Below, piece by piece: positions 15,915 through 24,625 of a DNA stretch of 44,201 nt. The DNA lies in assembly GCA_016936015.1 (NCBI GenBank), contig JAFGPV010000051.1:1-44201 (forward strand), written 5' to 3'. The notes beneath the pieces are model-generated. The model was not told the origin of the DNA. It made no database searches and saw only the letters and a list, made by a program, of their open reading frames with translations. The stretch is from Pirellulales bacterium (lineage in GTDB: Bacteria; Planctomycetota; Planctomycetia; Pirellulales; Thermoguttaceae). The number at the start of each line of letters is the position of its first letter. The stretch's first letter is position 1. The position numbers were made by a program, and so were the translations under genes.

Positions 15915-17705
15915 ATGTACGCTTGGCACACGCTGGTGAGTTTCTCCGTTGTCGGCGCCCTCGCGGATCAGGCGGAACTCCCGGCAACACGGTCCTCGTA
16001 CACCTTATTGGATTTCTCGGTTTTCCTCGGATATTTCCTCGTCGTGGTCGTGATCGGCTTTCTGGCCGGCCGCGGGCAGCAGACCTCCGTCGGCGGCTAC
16101 TTCCGCGGCGGTAATCGGCTCCCCTGGTTCGTGATCGGCTCGTCAATCATCGCCGCGGGCATCAGTTCCGAGCAATTTGTCAGCGAGATGGGGTACGCTT
16201 ATCAGGTGGGAATGCCGGTCGTGAATTGGGAGTGGCTCGTCTTTCCCGCCCTCTCGATCCTGCTGTGGATCTTCGTGCCCCTGTACGTCCGCAACCGGAT
16301 CACCACCATGCCGGAGTATCTCGAACGGCGGTTCGGCCCTGCGGTGCGGAAAATCTATGCGTATCTGACCGTGGCCAGCTACGTGCTCGTCAATTTTGCC
16401 CTCGTCTTCTACACCGGCGGAGTCGCGCTAGAGGCAATGACGGAAGGATTCATCCACCGTCTAGTCGCCGTATGGATCCTGGCCTTGGTGACGGGGCTCT
16501 ACACCGTGTACGGCGGATTGCGGGCCGTCGCGTGGACCAGTTCGTTTCAGTGCTTCCTCCTGCTCGGCGGAGGACTCTACGTGTTCTTTGCCGGGATGGC
16601 CGCGATCGGCTGGGATTTCGAGGCCATGTTCGGCAGCGGACAGCGGGCCCACTTGTTCACTCCCGCCCACGACGCCGAGGTCCCCTGGATGGCGCTGCTC
16701 TTCCTGGCCCTATCGACCAATGTCTGGTACTACGCCACCAATCAGTACATCAACCAGCGTTGCCTGGCCGCCCGGAACGAGTGGCATGCCAAGATGGGCG
16801 TCCTCTTTGCGGGAGGGCTTCAGGTGCTCATCCCCCTGGCCACCTGTTTTCCGGGCATGATTTATCGCGTCCTCAATCCCCACTTGGAAGATTTCAATAC
16901 CGCGTATCCCATGGTGGTGGCGGCGGTGGTCCCGGTCGGTCTGCGCGGCCTGGTGTCGGCCGCGATCGTGGGCGCCATCATGTCGACCATCTCCGGATTG
17001 GTGAATTCCACGTCAACGATCGTCACACTCGATATCGTGCGGCATTCGGTCGGCGTGAATTGGTCGGAACAGCGTCTGGTTCGCGTCGGCCGCTGGTCGG
17101 GGGCCATGGCCCTGCTGATTGGCGCGCTCCTGGCGCCCTTGGTGATGCGCTGGGAAAGCATCTTCCGTTATGCCCAAGACATCTGGGCACCCATGGCCGC
17201 CCCCATCGTCGTCGTCTTCTTCTGCGGCGCCCTCTGGTCCAGTGCCACGGAGCGAGGGGCTTGTGCTTGCATGTGGCTTGCGATGCTTACCGTGCCGCTG
17301 ACGCTGGTCCGAAAGATATTGGCTGAAAATGGCATCTCGATTTTGCCGGCCAATCTTGAAAATCCTATGGTGTTGTCGGGAACGATTTACCTGATCAGTT
17401 GGGCGATCATGGCCACCCTGCGCAATCGCCGGCGTCCGGCAGCCGGATGGTTTATGGCCTTGGCGGCGTCGGCGCTCTTGGTTCTCGTCGGAACATGGAG
17501 CTCGGTAGTCACGGCCGCGCTGGTGGCGGCCGCCATGGGCGTCTTTGTCGGCTGTCCGCTGGTCCGCCGGTCGCTTCCGAGCGCGGGCCTTTGGGATCAA
17601 TCCATGCTGGTTTCCGGCGTCAAGGTCCGCTGGTTCTCCCGCGTGGGGATCTGGTGGTTCCTGCTGGCCGTCCTTTTCGGCGGCCTCTATGTATACTTTT
17701 GGTAA
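15915..17705 (+). CDS. Sodium:solute symporter (SSS family)
   Basis: A 596-residue inner-membrane transporter with about 13-14 hydrophobic helices. Family marks are YFRGGNRLPWFVIGSSIIAAGISSEQFVSEMGYAYQVG (TM1-TM2 region with the Na+-site Ser/Ala residues), TMPEYLERRFG, TGLYTVYGGLRAVAWTSSFQ (the SSS signature region), WYYATNQYINQRCLAARN, and AIVGAIMSTISGLVNSTSTIVTLD (TM8, with the Ser/Thr Na2-site cluster). It is similar to SGLT-type sugar symporters. Its position between the SDR and the dehydratase indicates uptake of the substrate of this pathway, driven by sodium. Compared with the second symporter (34880-36910) it lacks the large soluble insertion. Confidence 0.92.
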   Translation: MYAWHTLVSFSVVGALADQAELPATRSSYTLLDFSVFLGYFLVVVVIGFLAGRGQQTSVGGYFRGGNRLPWFVIGSSIIAAGISSEQFVSEMGYAYQVGMPVVNWEWLVFPALSILLWIFVPLYVRNRITTMPEYLERRFGPAVRKIYAYLTVASYVLVNFALVFYTGGVALEAMTEGFIHRLVAVWILALVTGLYTVYGGLRAVAWTSSFQCFLLLGGGLYVFFAGMAAIGWDFEAMFGSGQRAHLFTPAHDAEVPWMALLFLALSTNVWYYATNQYINQRCLAARNEWHAKMGVLFAGGLQVLIPLATCFPGMIYRVLNPHLEDFNTAYPMVVAAVVPVGLRGLVSAAIVGAIMSTISGLVNSTSTIVTLDIVRHSVGVNWSEQRLVRVGRWSGAMALLIGALLAPLVMRWESIFRYAQDIWAPMAAPIVVVFFCGALWSSATERGACACMWLAMLTVPLTLVRKILAENGISILPANLENPMVLSGTIYLISWAIMATLRNRRRPAAGWFMALAASALLVLVGTWSSVVTAALVAAAMGVFVGCPLVRRSLPSAGLWDQSMLVSGVKVRWFSRVGIWWFLLAVLFGGLYVYFW

Positions 17706-17721
17706 AAACAGCGGGTGTTAT

Positions 17722-18897
17722 ATGAAAATCGAATCCGTGGATTTCTTTTACCTCTCGATGCCCGACGTTCGGACCGTCGGCGACGGCAGCCAGGACGCCC
17801 TGCTGGTGCGGATCGGCGCCGGCGGACTGGTCGGATGGGGAGAGTGCGAGGCGGCTCCCCTGGTGTCCATCGCCAGTTGGAATTGCCCGATGTCGCACAG
17901 CGCCTGCCGGCCGGTCTCCGATTCCGTGCTGGGTCAAACGATGGACGATCCGGACGACGTCCGCCGCATCAACGCCCTGGTTCGCACCAATAGCTTCGAC
18001 CTGCTCCAGGCCGATCACACGCTCTCCGGCATCGATGCGGCGCTCTGGGATCTTTTGGGAAAGAAACTCGGGCAACCGGTGTATCGGCTGCTGGGCTACC
18101 CGCGCGCTTATCCCAAGACCGCCTACGCCTCGCTCCTGTTCGGCGATACGTCCGAGGAGACGTTGAAAAAGGCACAGTCGGCGCGCCAGGCCGGATATCG
18201 GGCGGTCAAGTTCGGCTGGGGCCCCTTCGGACGGGATTCCGTGGACGACGATGCGCGGCAACTTCAGGCCGCCCGCGAGGGACTGGGCGACGACGTCCTC
18301 CTTCTGATCGACGCGGGCACGGTCTGGGGCGACGATGTGCAGTCGGCTCGAAAGCGGCTGCCCGGCCTGCTCGACTGCCGGGCCGGTTGGCTGGAAGAGC
18401 CTTTCGTCTCCGGTGCCCTCGAATCGTATCGGCAATTGGCCGCCGAGGCCGGCGAACTTCGACTTGCCGGCGGAGAGGGCTGTCACAACTTCCACCAGGC
18501 CAAGAACATGATCGACTACGCCGGCCTGGGATACATCCAGATCGACGCCGGAAGGATCGGCGGCATTACGGTGGCCAAGCAAGTGGCCGACTACGCACGG
18601 ACCAAGGCCGTCCAGTTCGTCAACCATACGTTCACCACCCGCCTTGCCCTAAGCGCTTCGGTCCAGCCCTATGCGGGAATTCAATCCGACGACCTTTGCG
18701 AATATCCCTTCGAGCCGTCAGCACTGGCCCGCGACTTATGTGGCGCCGCCATTCAACCCGACGCCGACGGGCGCATCCACCTGCCGGAAGCGCCGGGCCT
18801 GGGCGTGGAGCCTACTATCGAGGTCATTCGCAAGTACCTGGTGAACGCCGAAATCCGGGTAGGAACCCGCTACGTCTATCGCACGCCGAAAATTTAA
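17722..18897 (+). CDS. Enolase-superfamily (mandelate racemase/muconate lactonising) protein
   Basis: A 391-residue protein, probably a sugar-acid dehydratase. ATG 17722 lies 16 bases after the symporter stop; the frame is open further upstream, inside that gene, but the family N-terminus (MKIESVDFFYLSMP) starts here. Metal ligands are Asp197 (LIDAG), Glu225 or Glu226 (LEEP) and Glu252 (GGEG). The Asp275-His302 pair has the 27-residue spacing of the mandelate racemase His-Asp dyad. The usual K-x-K base motif on the second barrel strand reads K-F-G (Lys163), so the second Lys is missing; such members usually act as dehydratases through the His-Asp dyad. It is the last gene of the cassette and would make a 2-keto-3-deoxy sugar acid. 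No aldolase or KDG kinase is visible nearby. Confidence 0.88.
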   Translation: MKIESVDFFYLSMPDVRTVGDGSQDALLVRIGAGGLVGWGECEAAPLVSIASWNCPMSHSACRPVSDSVLGQTMDDPDDVRRINALVRTNSFDLLQADHTLSGIDAALWDLLGKKLGQPVYRLLGYPRAYPKTAYASLLFGDTSEETLKKAQSARQAGYRAVKFGWGPFGRDSVDDDARQLQAAREGLGDDVLLLIDAGTVWGDDVQSARKRLPGLLDCRAGWLEEPFVSGALESYRQLAAEAGELRLAGGEGCHNFHQAKNMIDYAGLGYIQIDAGRIGGITVAKQVADYARTKAVQFVNHTFTTRLALSASVQPYAGIQSDDLCEYPFEPSALARDLCGAAIQPDADGRIHLPEAPGLGVEPTIEVIRKYLVNAEIRVGTRYVYRTPKI

Positions 18898-18905
18898 CGT
18901 TATCC

Positions 18906-18921
18906 AAGCCGCTTGCGGCTT
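18906..18921 (+). terminator. Short hairpin after the cassette
   Basis: AAGCCGC (18906-18912), TT, GCGGCTT (18915-18921): a perfect 7-bp stem just 8 bases after the last gene. No T-run follows, so it may stop RNA decay rather than transcription. The rest of the gap to 19068 holds nothing recognisable. Confidence 0.45.
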
Positions 18922-19068
18922 AGCAAGAACTACCCGAAGCCCATTCTTGGCCTTTTTCCCCCATCCCTACTCCTGTCTGAGACGGTAAAAAGTTCGCCCC
19001 CGACTTCTGTGAAAAGCGATGCCCGATCGGCACCCGGGTGAGATCGGATCATTGGTTTTTAAAACTTG

Positions 19069-20658
19069 CTACGGCCGGCGCCAGCCGCCGGGGAGGTTTT
19101 GCACCAGAGCGGAGGCTTCTTTGGGGCCCCAGGAGCCGGCGGCGTAGTTGGGGAACTCGGGGGGCGGGCCGTGCTGCCAGACTTTCAGGATCGGCGTGAT
19201 GAACTTCCAGGCCGCCTCCAGCTCGTCGGACCGCATGAACAGCGTCGCGTCGCCCCGCAGGGCGTCGAACAGCAGCCGCTCGTAAGCGTCCGGCAGCGCC
19301 AGTTGAAACGATTGGCCGTAGTTAAACTCAAAGCGGACCGGGTGCAGGTCGATGTTCATCCCCGGCCGCTTGGCCAGGAACGAGAGGCTGATCCCTTCGT
19401 CCGGCTGGATGCGGAAGACCAACACGGTCGGCTGCATGTCGGTCAGTTCGCAAACGTCGCCTTCGCACTCGATGGTGCGGAACAGCCGCAGGGGCGGCAG
19501 CTTGAACTGGACGGCGATCTCAGTGAAGGGTCGCAGCAGCCGCTTGCCGGTCCGCAGGAGAAACGGCACGCCGGACCAGCGCCAGCTTTCCACTTCGGTG
19601 CGGATGGCGACGTAGGTCTCGGTGATCGAGTCGGGGGCGACGGCCTCTTCTTCGCGATAGGCGGGCACGTGGCGGCCCTGAACTACGCCGGCGCCGTACT
19701 GCCCGCGGACGACCTGCCGGGCGACTCCGTGGCCGCAGAGCGGGACCAGCCCGTGGAGGACCTTCAACTTGGCGTCGCTGATGTCGCCGGCCTTGAGCGT
19801 GGGCGGCGGGTCCATCGCCACCAGGGCGAGCAACTGCAGCAGGTGGTTCTGCACCACGTCGCGCAGGGCGCCGGCGTGATCGTAAAAGGCGCCGCGCCGG
19901 TGCTCCATGCCCAGCGTCTCCGCCATCGTGATCTGGACGTGATCGACGTACTGGCGGTTGAACAGCGGCTCGAAGACGGCGTTGCCGAACCGGAAGGCAA
20001 GGATGTTCTGCACCGTGTCCTTGCCCAGGTAGTGATCGATGCGGTAGATCTGCTCCTGCCGGAGGAAGCGCCGCACGTGACCGTCGAGCAGCATAGCGGA
20101 TTTCAGATCGCTGCCGAACGGTTTTTCGATCAGCACGCGGACCCAGGGCCGGATCTCTTCCCGGCCGCTGAGGCCCGAGGCGGATAATCCCTCGACGATC
20201 CCTTCAAAATGCTCCGGGCCGGTCGCCAGGTAGAAGAGCCGGTTGCCGGGCAGCGCGCCGGCCGACTCCAATTCCCCGATCCGCCGGGCAAGCCCCTGCA
20301 TTCCTTCAGCGGTGGTGAAGTCGGCCCGATGGTAGAACACCCGCTGGAGAAAACGGTTCCAATCCTCGGCCGGCACGAGGGGATCGTGTCGGAATCGGGA
20401 GATCTCCTTTCGGGCCTCTTCGCGGAAGACTTCGTCGTTCTTATCGCGCCGGCCGACGCCCACGACGGCAAACGGCTCTGGCAGGAACCGCCGGCGCCAC
20501 AGTCCGAACAACGAGGGCAGCAGCTTCCGGGCCGTCAGGTCGCCGGTCGCCCCGAAAATCACAAGGGTGAACGGCTCCGGCAATTGGACGGGGGGGAGCA
20601 TGACCGGCTGCCTCGGGGCGGGATCTTGCTCGGGAAGGATGACGGGCGTTGGATCCAT
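19069..20658 (-). CDS. zwf: Glucose-6-phosphate 1-dehydrogenase
   Basis: Oxidises glucose-6-phosphate to 6-phosphogluconolactone, the entry step of the oxidative pentose phosphate pathway. The 529-residue protein has the NADP-binding [18 protein letters not shown] (about residues 34-51), VLIEKPFG, and the active-site signature [13 protein letters not shown] with the catalytic His. [14 protein letters not shown] and the C-terminal FITPILKVW are typical. The first 30 residues are Pro-rich and longer than in most homologues. It follows the 6-phosphogluconolactonase gene by three bases, so the two consecutive steps are co-expressed. It converges with the sugar-acid cassette. Confidence 0.97.
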   Translation of the reverse strand: MDPTPVILPEQDPAPRQPVMLPPVQLPEPFTLVIFGATGDLTARKLLPSLFGLWRRRFLPEPFAVVGVGRRDKNDEVFREEARKEISRFRHDPLVPAEDWNRFLQRVFYHRADFTTAEGMQGLARRIGELESAGALPGNRLFYLATGPEHFEGIVEGLSASGLSGREEIRPWVRVLIEKPFGSDLKSAMLLDGHVRRFLRQEQIYRIDHYLGKDTVQNILAFRFGNAVFEPLFNRQYVDHVQITMAETLGMEHRRGAFYDHAGALRDVVQNHLLQLLALVAMDPPPTLKAGDISDAKLKVLHGLVPLCGHGVARQVVRGQYGAGVVQGRHVPAYREEEAVAPDSITETYVAIRTEVESWRWSGVPFLLRTGKRLLRPFTEIAVQFKLPPLRLFRTIECEGDVCELTDMQPTVLVFRIQPDEGISLSFLAKRPGMNIDLHPVRFEFNYGQSFQLALPDAYERLLFDALRGDATLFMRSDELEAAWKFITPILKVWQHGPPPEFPNYAAGSWGPKEASALVQNLPGGWRRP

Positions 20659-20661
20659 AAT

Positions 20662-21441
20662 TTATTTCTTCGTCAACAGACGGGCGGCCTCTTGATCGAC
20701 AATCCAGGTCACCCGGCCGTCCGTCGGCCGGATGCCTGCCGCGGGCCGATCCTCACGCCGGGCGCAGCCTTCGAGAACGTCCCACAGGGCGACTGCCTTT
20801 TTCGCGCCGGTGACCAGAAAAACGACCTGCCGGGCGGCGTTAAGCACAAGGTAAGTCATCGTGATCCGTTCCACCCGCGGAGTCGCGTTGTCCGGCGGAG
20901 TCCATGTCGCCCATAACTTCTCCTCCGCCAGGGCGTCGGTATGGGGCAGCAGCGAGGCCGTGTGCCCGTCTTCGCCCATCCCCAGGAGGATCAAGTCGAA
21001 CCGGGGCGGATGCGTGCGGTCGGAGGGGGAGAAAAATTCCACCATCGTCTCGGCGTAGCGTGCGGCGGCCTCGGCCGCACTCGGCGCTTCAGTCGGCACG
21101 GGAAATATTTGGGAAGGCGGAATTTTTACCCGGTCCAGAAGGCTCTTCTGGGCCATCCCGAAATTGCTGCGGGGATCGTCCGGCGGGACAAGCCGTTCGT
21201 CGCTGAAAAAGACACAAGTATGCGGCCAGACGACCGGCGTCGACCGATCGAAGTGGGCCAGGAGGAGATACGTTTCCATGGGCGTCGAACCGCCGCTCAG
21301 CGTCAGCGTGAATTGCCCCCGGTCTTCGATGGCCTCATGGGCAGCCTGCGTAATCAGTTTCACCGCCCGGGCCGCAAGTTCATCGGGATTTTGACAAACG
21401 TCAACGTCCCGGACGGCCGTAAGTTCATGCGGTTTCATCAA
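20662..21441 (-). CDS. pgl: 6-phosphogluconolactonase
   Basis: Hydrolyses 6-phosphogluconolactone made by the adjacent Zwf. A 259-residue DevB/SOL-type protein with LTLSGGSTPMETYLLL (phosphate-binding loop), WPHTCVFFSDERLVPPDDPRSNFG (with the DER motif) and LILLGMGEDGHTASLLPHTDAL (the GMGxDGHTASLFP signature, with the catalytic His). It is the first gene of a two-gene minus-strand operon. The stop codon and the zwf start are separated by three bases. The annotated start is MMKPHELTA; the second Met is an equally possible start. Confidence 0.96.
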   Translation of the reverse strand: MMKPHELTAVRDVDVCQNPDELAARAVKLITQAAHEAIEDRGQFTLTLSGGSTPMETYLLLAHFDRSTPVVWPHTCVFFSDERLVPPDDPRSNFGMAQKSLLDRVKIPPSQIFPVPTEAPSAAEAAARYAETMVEFFSPSDRTHPPRFDLILLGMGEDGHTASLLPHTDALAEEKLWATWTPPDNATPRVERITMTYLVLNAARQVVFLVTGAKKAVALWDVLEGCARREDRPAAGIRPTDGRVTWIVDQEAARLLTKK

Positions 21442-21669
21442 TAACGCCCTCTATTTAATCATATCCTTAACGGCAAGACCAACGCCCCGGCTGATTTCCT
21501 AAGGAGTTGACGGCCCCCCGTCTATGCATGAAAATGAAAGGCGGCCATCGTCGCGGATTGGTCATCGGCTTATCGGCCATCAGGCGAATCCGGCCGGCGG
21601 ATGCGCCTTCGACGTTTCTCTCTTCAACATCCGATACGTAGCGTCTATTCTTTGCAGGAGGGATTTTCC

Positions 21670-21996
21670 ATGACGAAAATCGTCACCGTCCAGGCCCAGC
21701 AGCGATGGGATTACTGCCTTGAAACCCGCAGAACGGAGTCCTCCCTGCTGAACGTGCTCAACGATCTCGGCCAACAGGGCTGGGACCTCGTTGAAGTCCT
21801 TTATTATAAGGATATCAAAGGAATCCTGTCGTGGACGGCCTTTCTCAAGCGCCCCAGCACGGCCCATTCACCCAAGCCCGGCGAGGGATCGGCGGTCTCG
21901 GCGACGTCCTCGCCGTCGGCGGGGACGGGGGAAAAAACGGATCAACCCAAAGGCTTCGACCTATCGGGCGATGAGTTCCAACTGAAGGAGGAGTGA
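21670..21996 (+). CDS. DUF4177-like small protein
   Basis: 108 residues from ATG 21670, which follows a strong GGAGGGA site (21657-21663). Residues about 12-55 show the W.Y.......LLNVLNDLGQQGWDLVEVL pattern of DUF4177, a small cytoplasmic alpha/beta domain of unknown role. The last 50 residues are low in complexity (Ser, Pro, Gly, Thr, then acidic) and probably disordered. No functional partner is evident. Its transcript meets that of glutamate decarboxylase at the hairpin 22030-22091. Confidence 0.72.
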   Translation: MTKIVTVQAQQRWDYCLETRRTESSLLNVLNDLGQQGWDLVEVLYYKDIKGILSWTAFLKRPSTAHSPKPGEGSAVSATSSPSAGTGEKTDQPKGFDLSGDEFQLKEE

Positions 21997-22029
21997 TCCT
22001 CTACAAACCGTTTCACGGCCTTTGTTATT

Positions 22030-22091
22030 CAGGAGGACAGGCATTCCTGCCTGTCCGGATGAAATGACAGGCAGGAATGCCTGTCCTCCTG
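22030..22091. terminator. Perfect 26-bp inverted repeat between convergent genes
   Basis: The arms 22030-22055 and 22066-22091 are exact complements with a 10-base loop. The core contains ACAGGCAGGAATGCCTGT. It sits between two convergent genes and would serve as a bidirectional terminator. Its exactness suggests recent origin as a mobile palindromic repeat. Confidence 0.75.
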
Positions 22092-22101
22092 ATGCGTAAT
22101 C

Positions 22102-23493
22102 TCAATGATGGAAACCGGCGCCCTGGAGCCGGGGTTGATGTCCCGGGAGGGAACCGAAGTATTTGACGGCGGCCTGCACGTCGGCCAGCAGGATGTCGGC
22201 CATGTCGCGGGTAAAACCCTCTTTGCAAACGCACCGCAGGACGGAGAGGTCCTGGCGATTCTTGGGAAATGTGTACGCCGGCACCAGCCACCCGCGCTGC
22301 CGGAGCTTGTCCGACATGTCGAAGACGCTGAAGTTGGCGCGCCGGTTCGTCGTGAAGGCGAAGACGGGGATGTCGCTGCCGTCGGAGATCAGCGTAAAGG
22401 GTCCCATGGCGGCGAGCCGGCTCGAAAGGTGCAGGGCCACGTCCTGGGAAGCCTGGTGGATCCGGCGGTAGCCGTCGTGACCCAGCCGGAGGAAGTTGTA
22501 ATACTGGGCGACCACCTGGTTGCCCGGCCGGGAAAAGTTCAAGGCGAAGTTCGGCAGGTCGCCGCCGAGGTAGTTGCAGTGGAAGATCAGTTCCTCGGGC
22601 AGTTCCTCCCGGTCGCGCCATACGATCCAGCCGACGCCGGGAAACACCAGTCCGAACTTGTGTCCCGAGGCGTTGATCGACTTGATCCGGGAGAGCCGGA
22701 AGTCCCATTCCAGTTTCGGTTGGAGGAACGGGGCGACGAATCCGCCGCTGGCGCCGTCGACGTGGATCGGCACGTCCCAGCCCGTCTTTTTGTTCAGTTT
22801 TTCCAGGGCGTCGTTCACTTCCTGTACGTTCTCGTAGCGGCCGTCGAACGTGCTGCCCATGATGACCACCACGCCGATGGTGTTCTCGTCAATCCGCGTC
22901 AGCGCCTCCTCGGCGATCAGGCAGAAGCGCTCGCCTTCCATCGGGATCAGCCGCGGCTCGATCTCCCAGTAGCGGCAGAATTTTTCCCAGCAGACCTGGA
23001 CGTTGACGCCCATGACCAGGTTTGGCCGGTCGGCCGGTTTGCCCTGGGCCTGCCGGCGTTTGCGCCATTGCCACTTCAGGGCCATGCCGCCGAGCATCGC
23101 CGCTTCGCTCGAACCGAGGGTCGAGCAGCCCGCCGCCTGGCCGTCGTCCGGGGCGTGCCACAGCCGCGAGAGGATGTTGACGCACCGCATCTCGATCTCG
23201 GCGGTCTGCGGATACTCGTCCTTGTCGATCATGTTCTTGTCGAACGTTTCCGCCATCAGCCGCCGGGCCTCGTCGTCCATCCAGGTGGTCACGAACGTGG
23301 CCAGGTTCAGCCGCGAGTTGCCGTCGAGGATCAACTCGTCGCGGACCAGGTTGTACGCGATCTCCGGCGGCAGTTCCTGCCGGGGCAGTTCATACTTCGG
23401 CACCGGCTCCCGCACCGACCGCGCCCCGTAGGCGGGAGTCAAGAATGAGCCTTCCCGCCGCTCTTCCAATTTTTTGACCACCCGATGGATCAT
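22102..23493 (-). CDS. gad: Glutamate decarboxylase (PLP-dependent)
   Basis: Converts glutamate to GABA and CO2, consuming a proton; linked to acid tolerance and GABA supply. The start is ATG at 23491-23493, preceded by AGGAGG at ideal spacing. This gives 463 residues, the usual bacterial GAD length; a GTG 51 bases upstream lacks that site. Group II decarboxylase marks: TLGSSEAAMLGGMALKWQWR (about 125-144), IHVDGASGGF with Asp246 for the pyridine nitrogen, and NASGHKFGLV with Lys279 as the PLP Schiff-base residue. The C-terminus ends in His-His, reminiscent of the pH-gating tail of GadB but not the same sequence. No GABA antiporter (gadC) is adjacent. Confidence 0.94.
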   Translation of the reverse strand: MIHRVVKKLEERREGSFLTPAYGARSVREPVPKYELPRQELPPEIAYNLVRDELILDGNSRLNLATFVTTWMDDEARRLMAETFDKNMIDKDEYPQTAEIEMRCVNILSRLWHAPDDGQAAGCSTLGSSEAAMLGGMALKWQWRKRRQAQGKPADRPNLVMGVNVQVCWEKFCRYWEIEPRLIPMEGERFCLIAEEALTRIDENTIGVVVIMGSTFDGRYENVQEVNDALEKLNKKTGWDVPIHVDGASGGFVAPFLQPKLEWDFRLSRIKSINASGHKFGLVFPGVGWIVWRDREELPEELIFHCNYLGGDLPNFALNFSRPGNQVVAQYYNFLRLGHDGYRRIHQASQDVALHLSSRLAAMGPFTLISDGSDIPVFAFTTNRRANFSVFDMSDKLRQRGWLVPAYTFPKNRQDLSVLRCVCKEGFTRDMADILLADVQAAVKYFGSLPGHQPRLQGAGFHH

Positions 23494-24246
23494 TTTTGCG
23501 GCCTCCTGCGAATCGAATAGGACGTGTTGAAATTCCACCTGCACGACGCACTAGATTTTTTCCCGGGGAATAATTTCACTTTTCTACGTGGTTCGAGAGC
23601 GCCGTGTTTTTACGGTGTTTTGGGGAGTCGGCGAAAGGCACTTTCCATAAATCGCCTGTTTTTCGAATTTTTGCACAATGTGGGGTCTATTCAGCCGTGT
23701 TTTTCCGTGTATTCCGCGAGTTGTAAAACGCAAAAATTCCTGAGGTGCGCAAGGGGTGTGCTGAAACGGAGGCTCCGCAGGGTGCAAAAAATAAAAACCA
23801 TGACCTCTCGGGGCATGGCCGCCCCGATCGCGGAGCTATCGCGGGCACCCGGGAGTTGGTCATCAGTAGCCGAAAAATGCACGGGAGGCTCCCCGGTTTG
23901 GGGTCTTTTCCGTTCTTTTGGGGGACTTTATTGCTCAACAAAAATGCAATTTTCCACGTTTTTTATTTTGGGGCCGTTCCTTCCCGCTGAGGGTCGGGAG
24001 ATGGGGCTCGGCACCTATTTTCCACGCGGAGGACGGGTGTTCGGATCGGATTGCCAAGGAGCGAGAGTGGACTAATGTACATTATATGATCGAGGCGACC
24101 AGTTTGCAAGAGATTTTTTAGACCGGGTTGGTTTTTCACGTCGATCGTGAGCGACCGGGGAGGGATCGTCCACCGCGTAAATGTCAACACGGCCTAGACT
24201 TTAACACCGGTTTCCTGGTGTTATGTTAAACCATACCGGCCGAGAG
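23494..24246. other. About 750 bases with no convincing gene
   Basis: Several open frames of 60-180 codons occur on both strands, but they overlap each other and have Ser/Arg/Phe-rich products of mixed composition, no recognised motif and no ribosome binding site. The block has many T- and A-runs and looks less GC-rich than its neighbours. It may be gene debris or a regulatory spacer. I see no repeat or RNA family in it. Confidence 0.4.
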
Positions 24247-24270
24247 AAAAAGCCCGTTAACCATTCGGGC
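24247..24270 (-). terminator. Rho-independent terminator of the tRNA gene
   Basis: On the minus strand GCCCG, a nine-base loop and CGGGC are followed by TTTTT. The stem is 24252-24256 paired with 24266-24270, and the T-run is 24247-24251. It lies 15 bases beyond the tRNA 3' end. Confidence 0.75.
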
Positions 24271-24285
24271 CAACGGACTTATTAG

Positions 24286-24359
24286 TGGAGGTGATGGGAC
24301 TCGAACCCACGAACCCCCTGGTTGCAAACCAGGTGCTCTCCCAACTGAGCTACACCCCC
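24286..24359 (-). tRNA. tRNA-Ala (anticodon UGC)
   Basis: Reads as a complete cloverleaf on the minus strand: acceptor GGGGGTG with CACCTCC, D-arm GCTC/GAGC, anticodon stem CCTGG/CCAGG around the loop TTTGCAA (anticodon TGC), and T-arm GTGGG-TTCGAGT-CCCAT. The G3:U70 wobble pair, the main alanine identity element, is present, and the discriminator base is A. The CCA end is not encoded. A T-run hairpin follows immediately. Confidence 0.96.
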
Positions 24360-24397
24360 CAATTTCTCGTTTCTTGGATCAATTCAATAACTTCGTC

Positions 24398-24474
24398 CCA
24401 ACGTCCTGGGATGGCAATCCCGGGGGTGAAAATGGCCACTATTTACCCCCGCGATTGCCATCGCGGGGCGTTGG
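24398..24474. repeat. Dispersed palindromic repeat, copy A
   Basis: Two related GC-rich arms (24398-24431 and 24442-24474) in inverted orientation, each itself palindromic. The right arm, read on the minus strand (CCAACGCCCCGCGATGGC...), is almost identical to 27799-27832, 3.3 kb away. The repeat lies between the tRNA and aroA. Confidence 0.75.
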
Positions 24475-24625
24475 ATGATCTATCTACAATAATCCTAGAG
24501 GTCCGGAAACGTTTCAACTTGGCACATCCCAAGACACTATTAAACTTATCTTCCCTCAGGCCGTTTGGCAAGGGCATGTTCCCATCCATTCCCCTCGGAT
24601 ATACTAACATTTCTTGGAGGTTCAG

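Noticed and set aside
19066-20187. A 373-codon plus-strand frame opposite zwf
   Set aside because: Antisense to a well-supported zwf; the product is Gln/Arg/His-rich with no motif.
22105-23448. A 447-codon plus-strand frame opposite glutamate decarboxylase
   Set aside because: Antisense shadow of a gene with conserved PLP motifs; no ribosome binding site or domain.
23524-24075. A 183-codon frame in the gene-poor block
   Set aside because: No motif, no ribosome site, overlaps other frames on both strands, and uneven composition.
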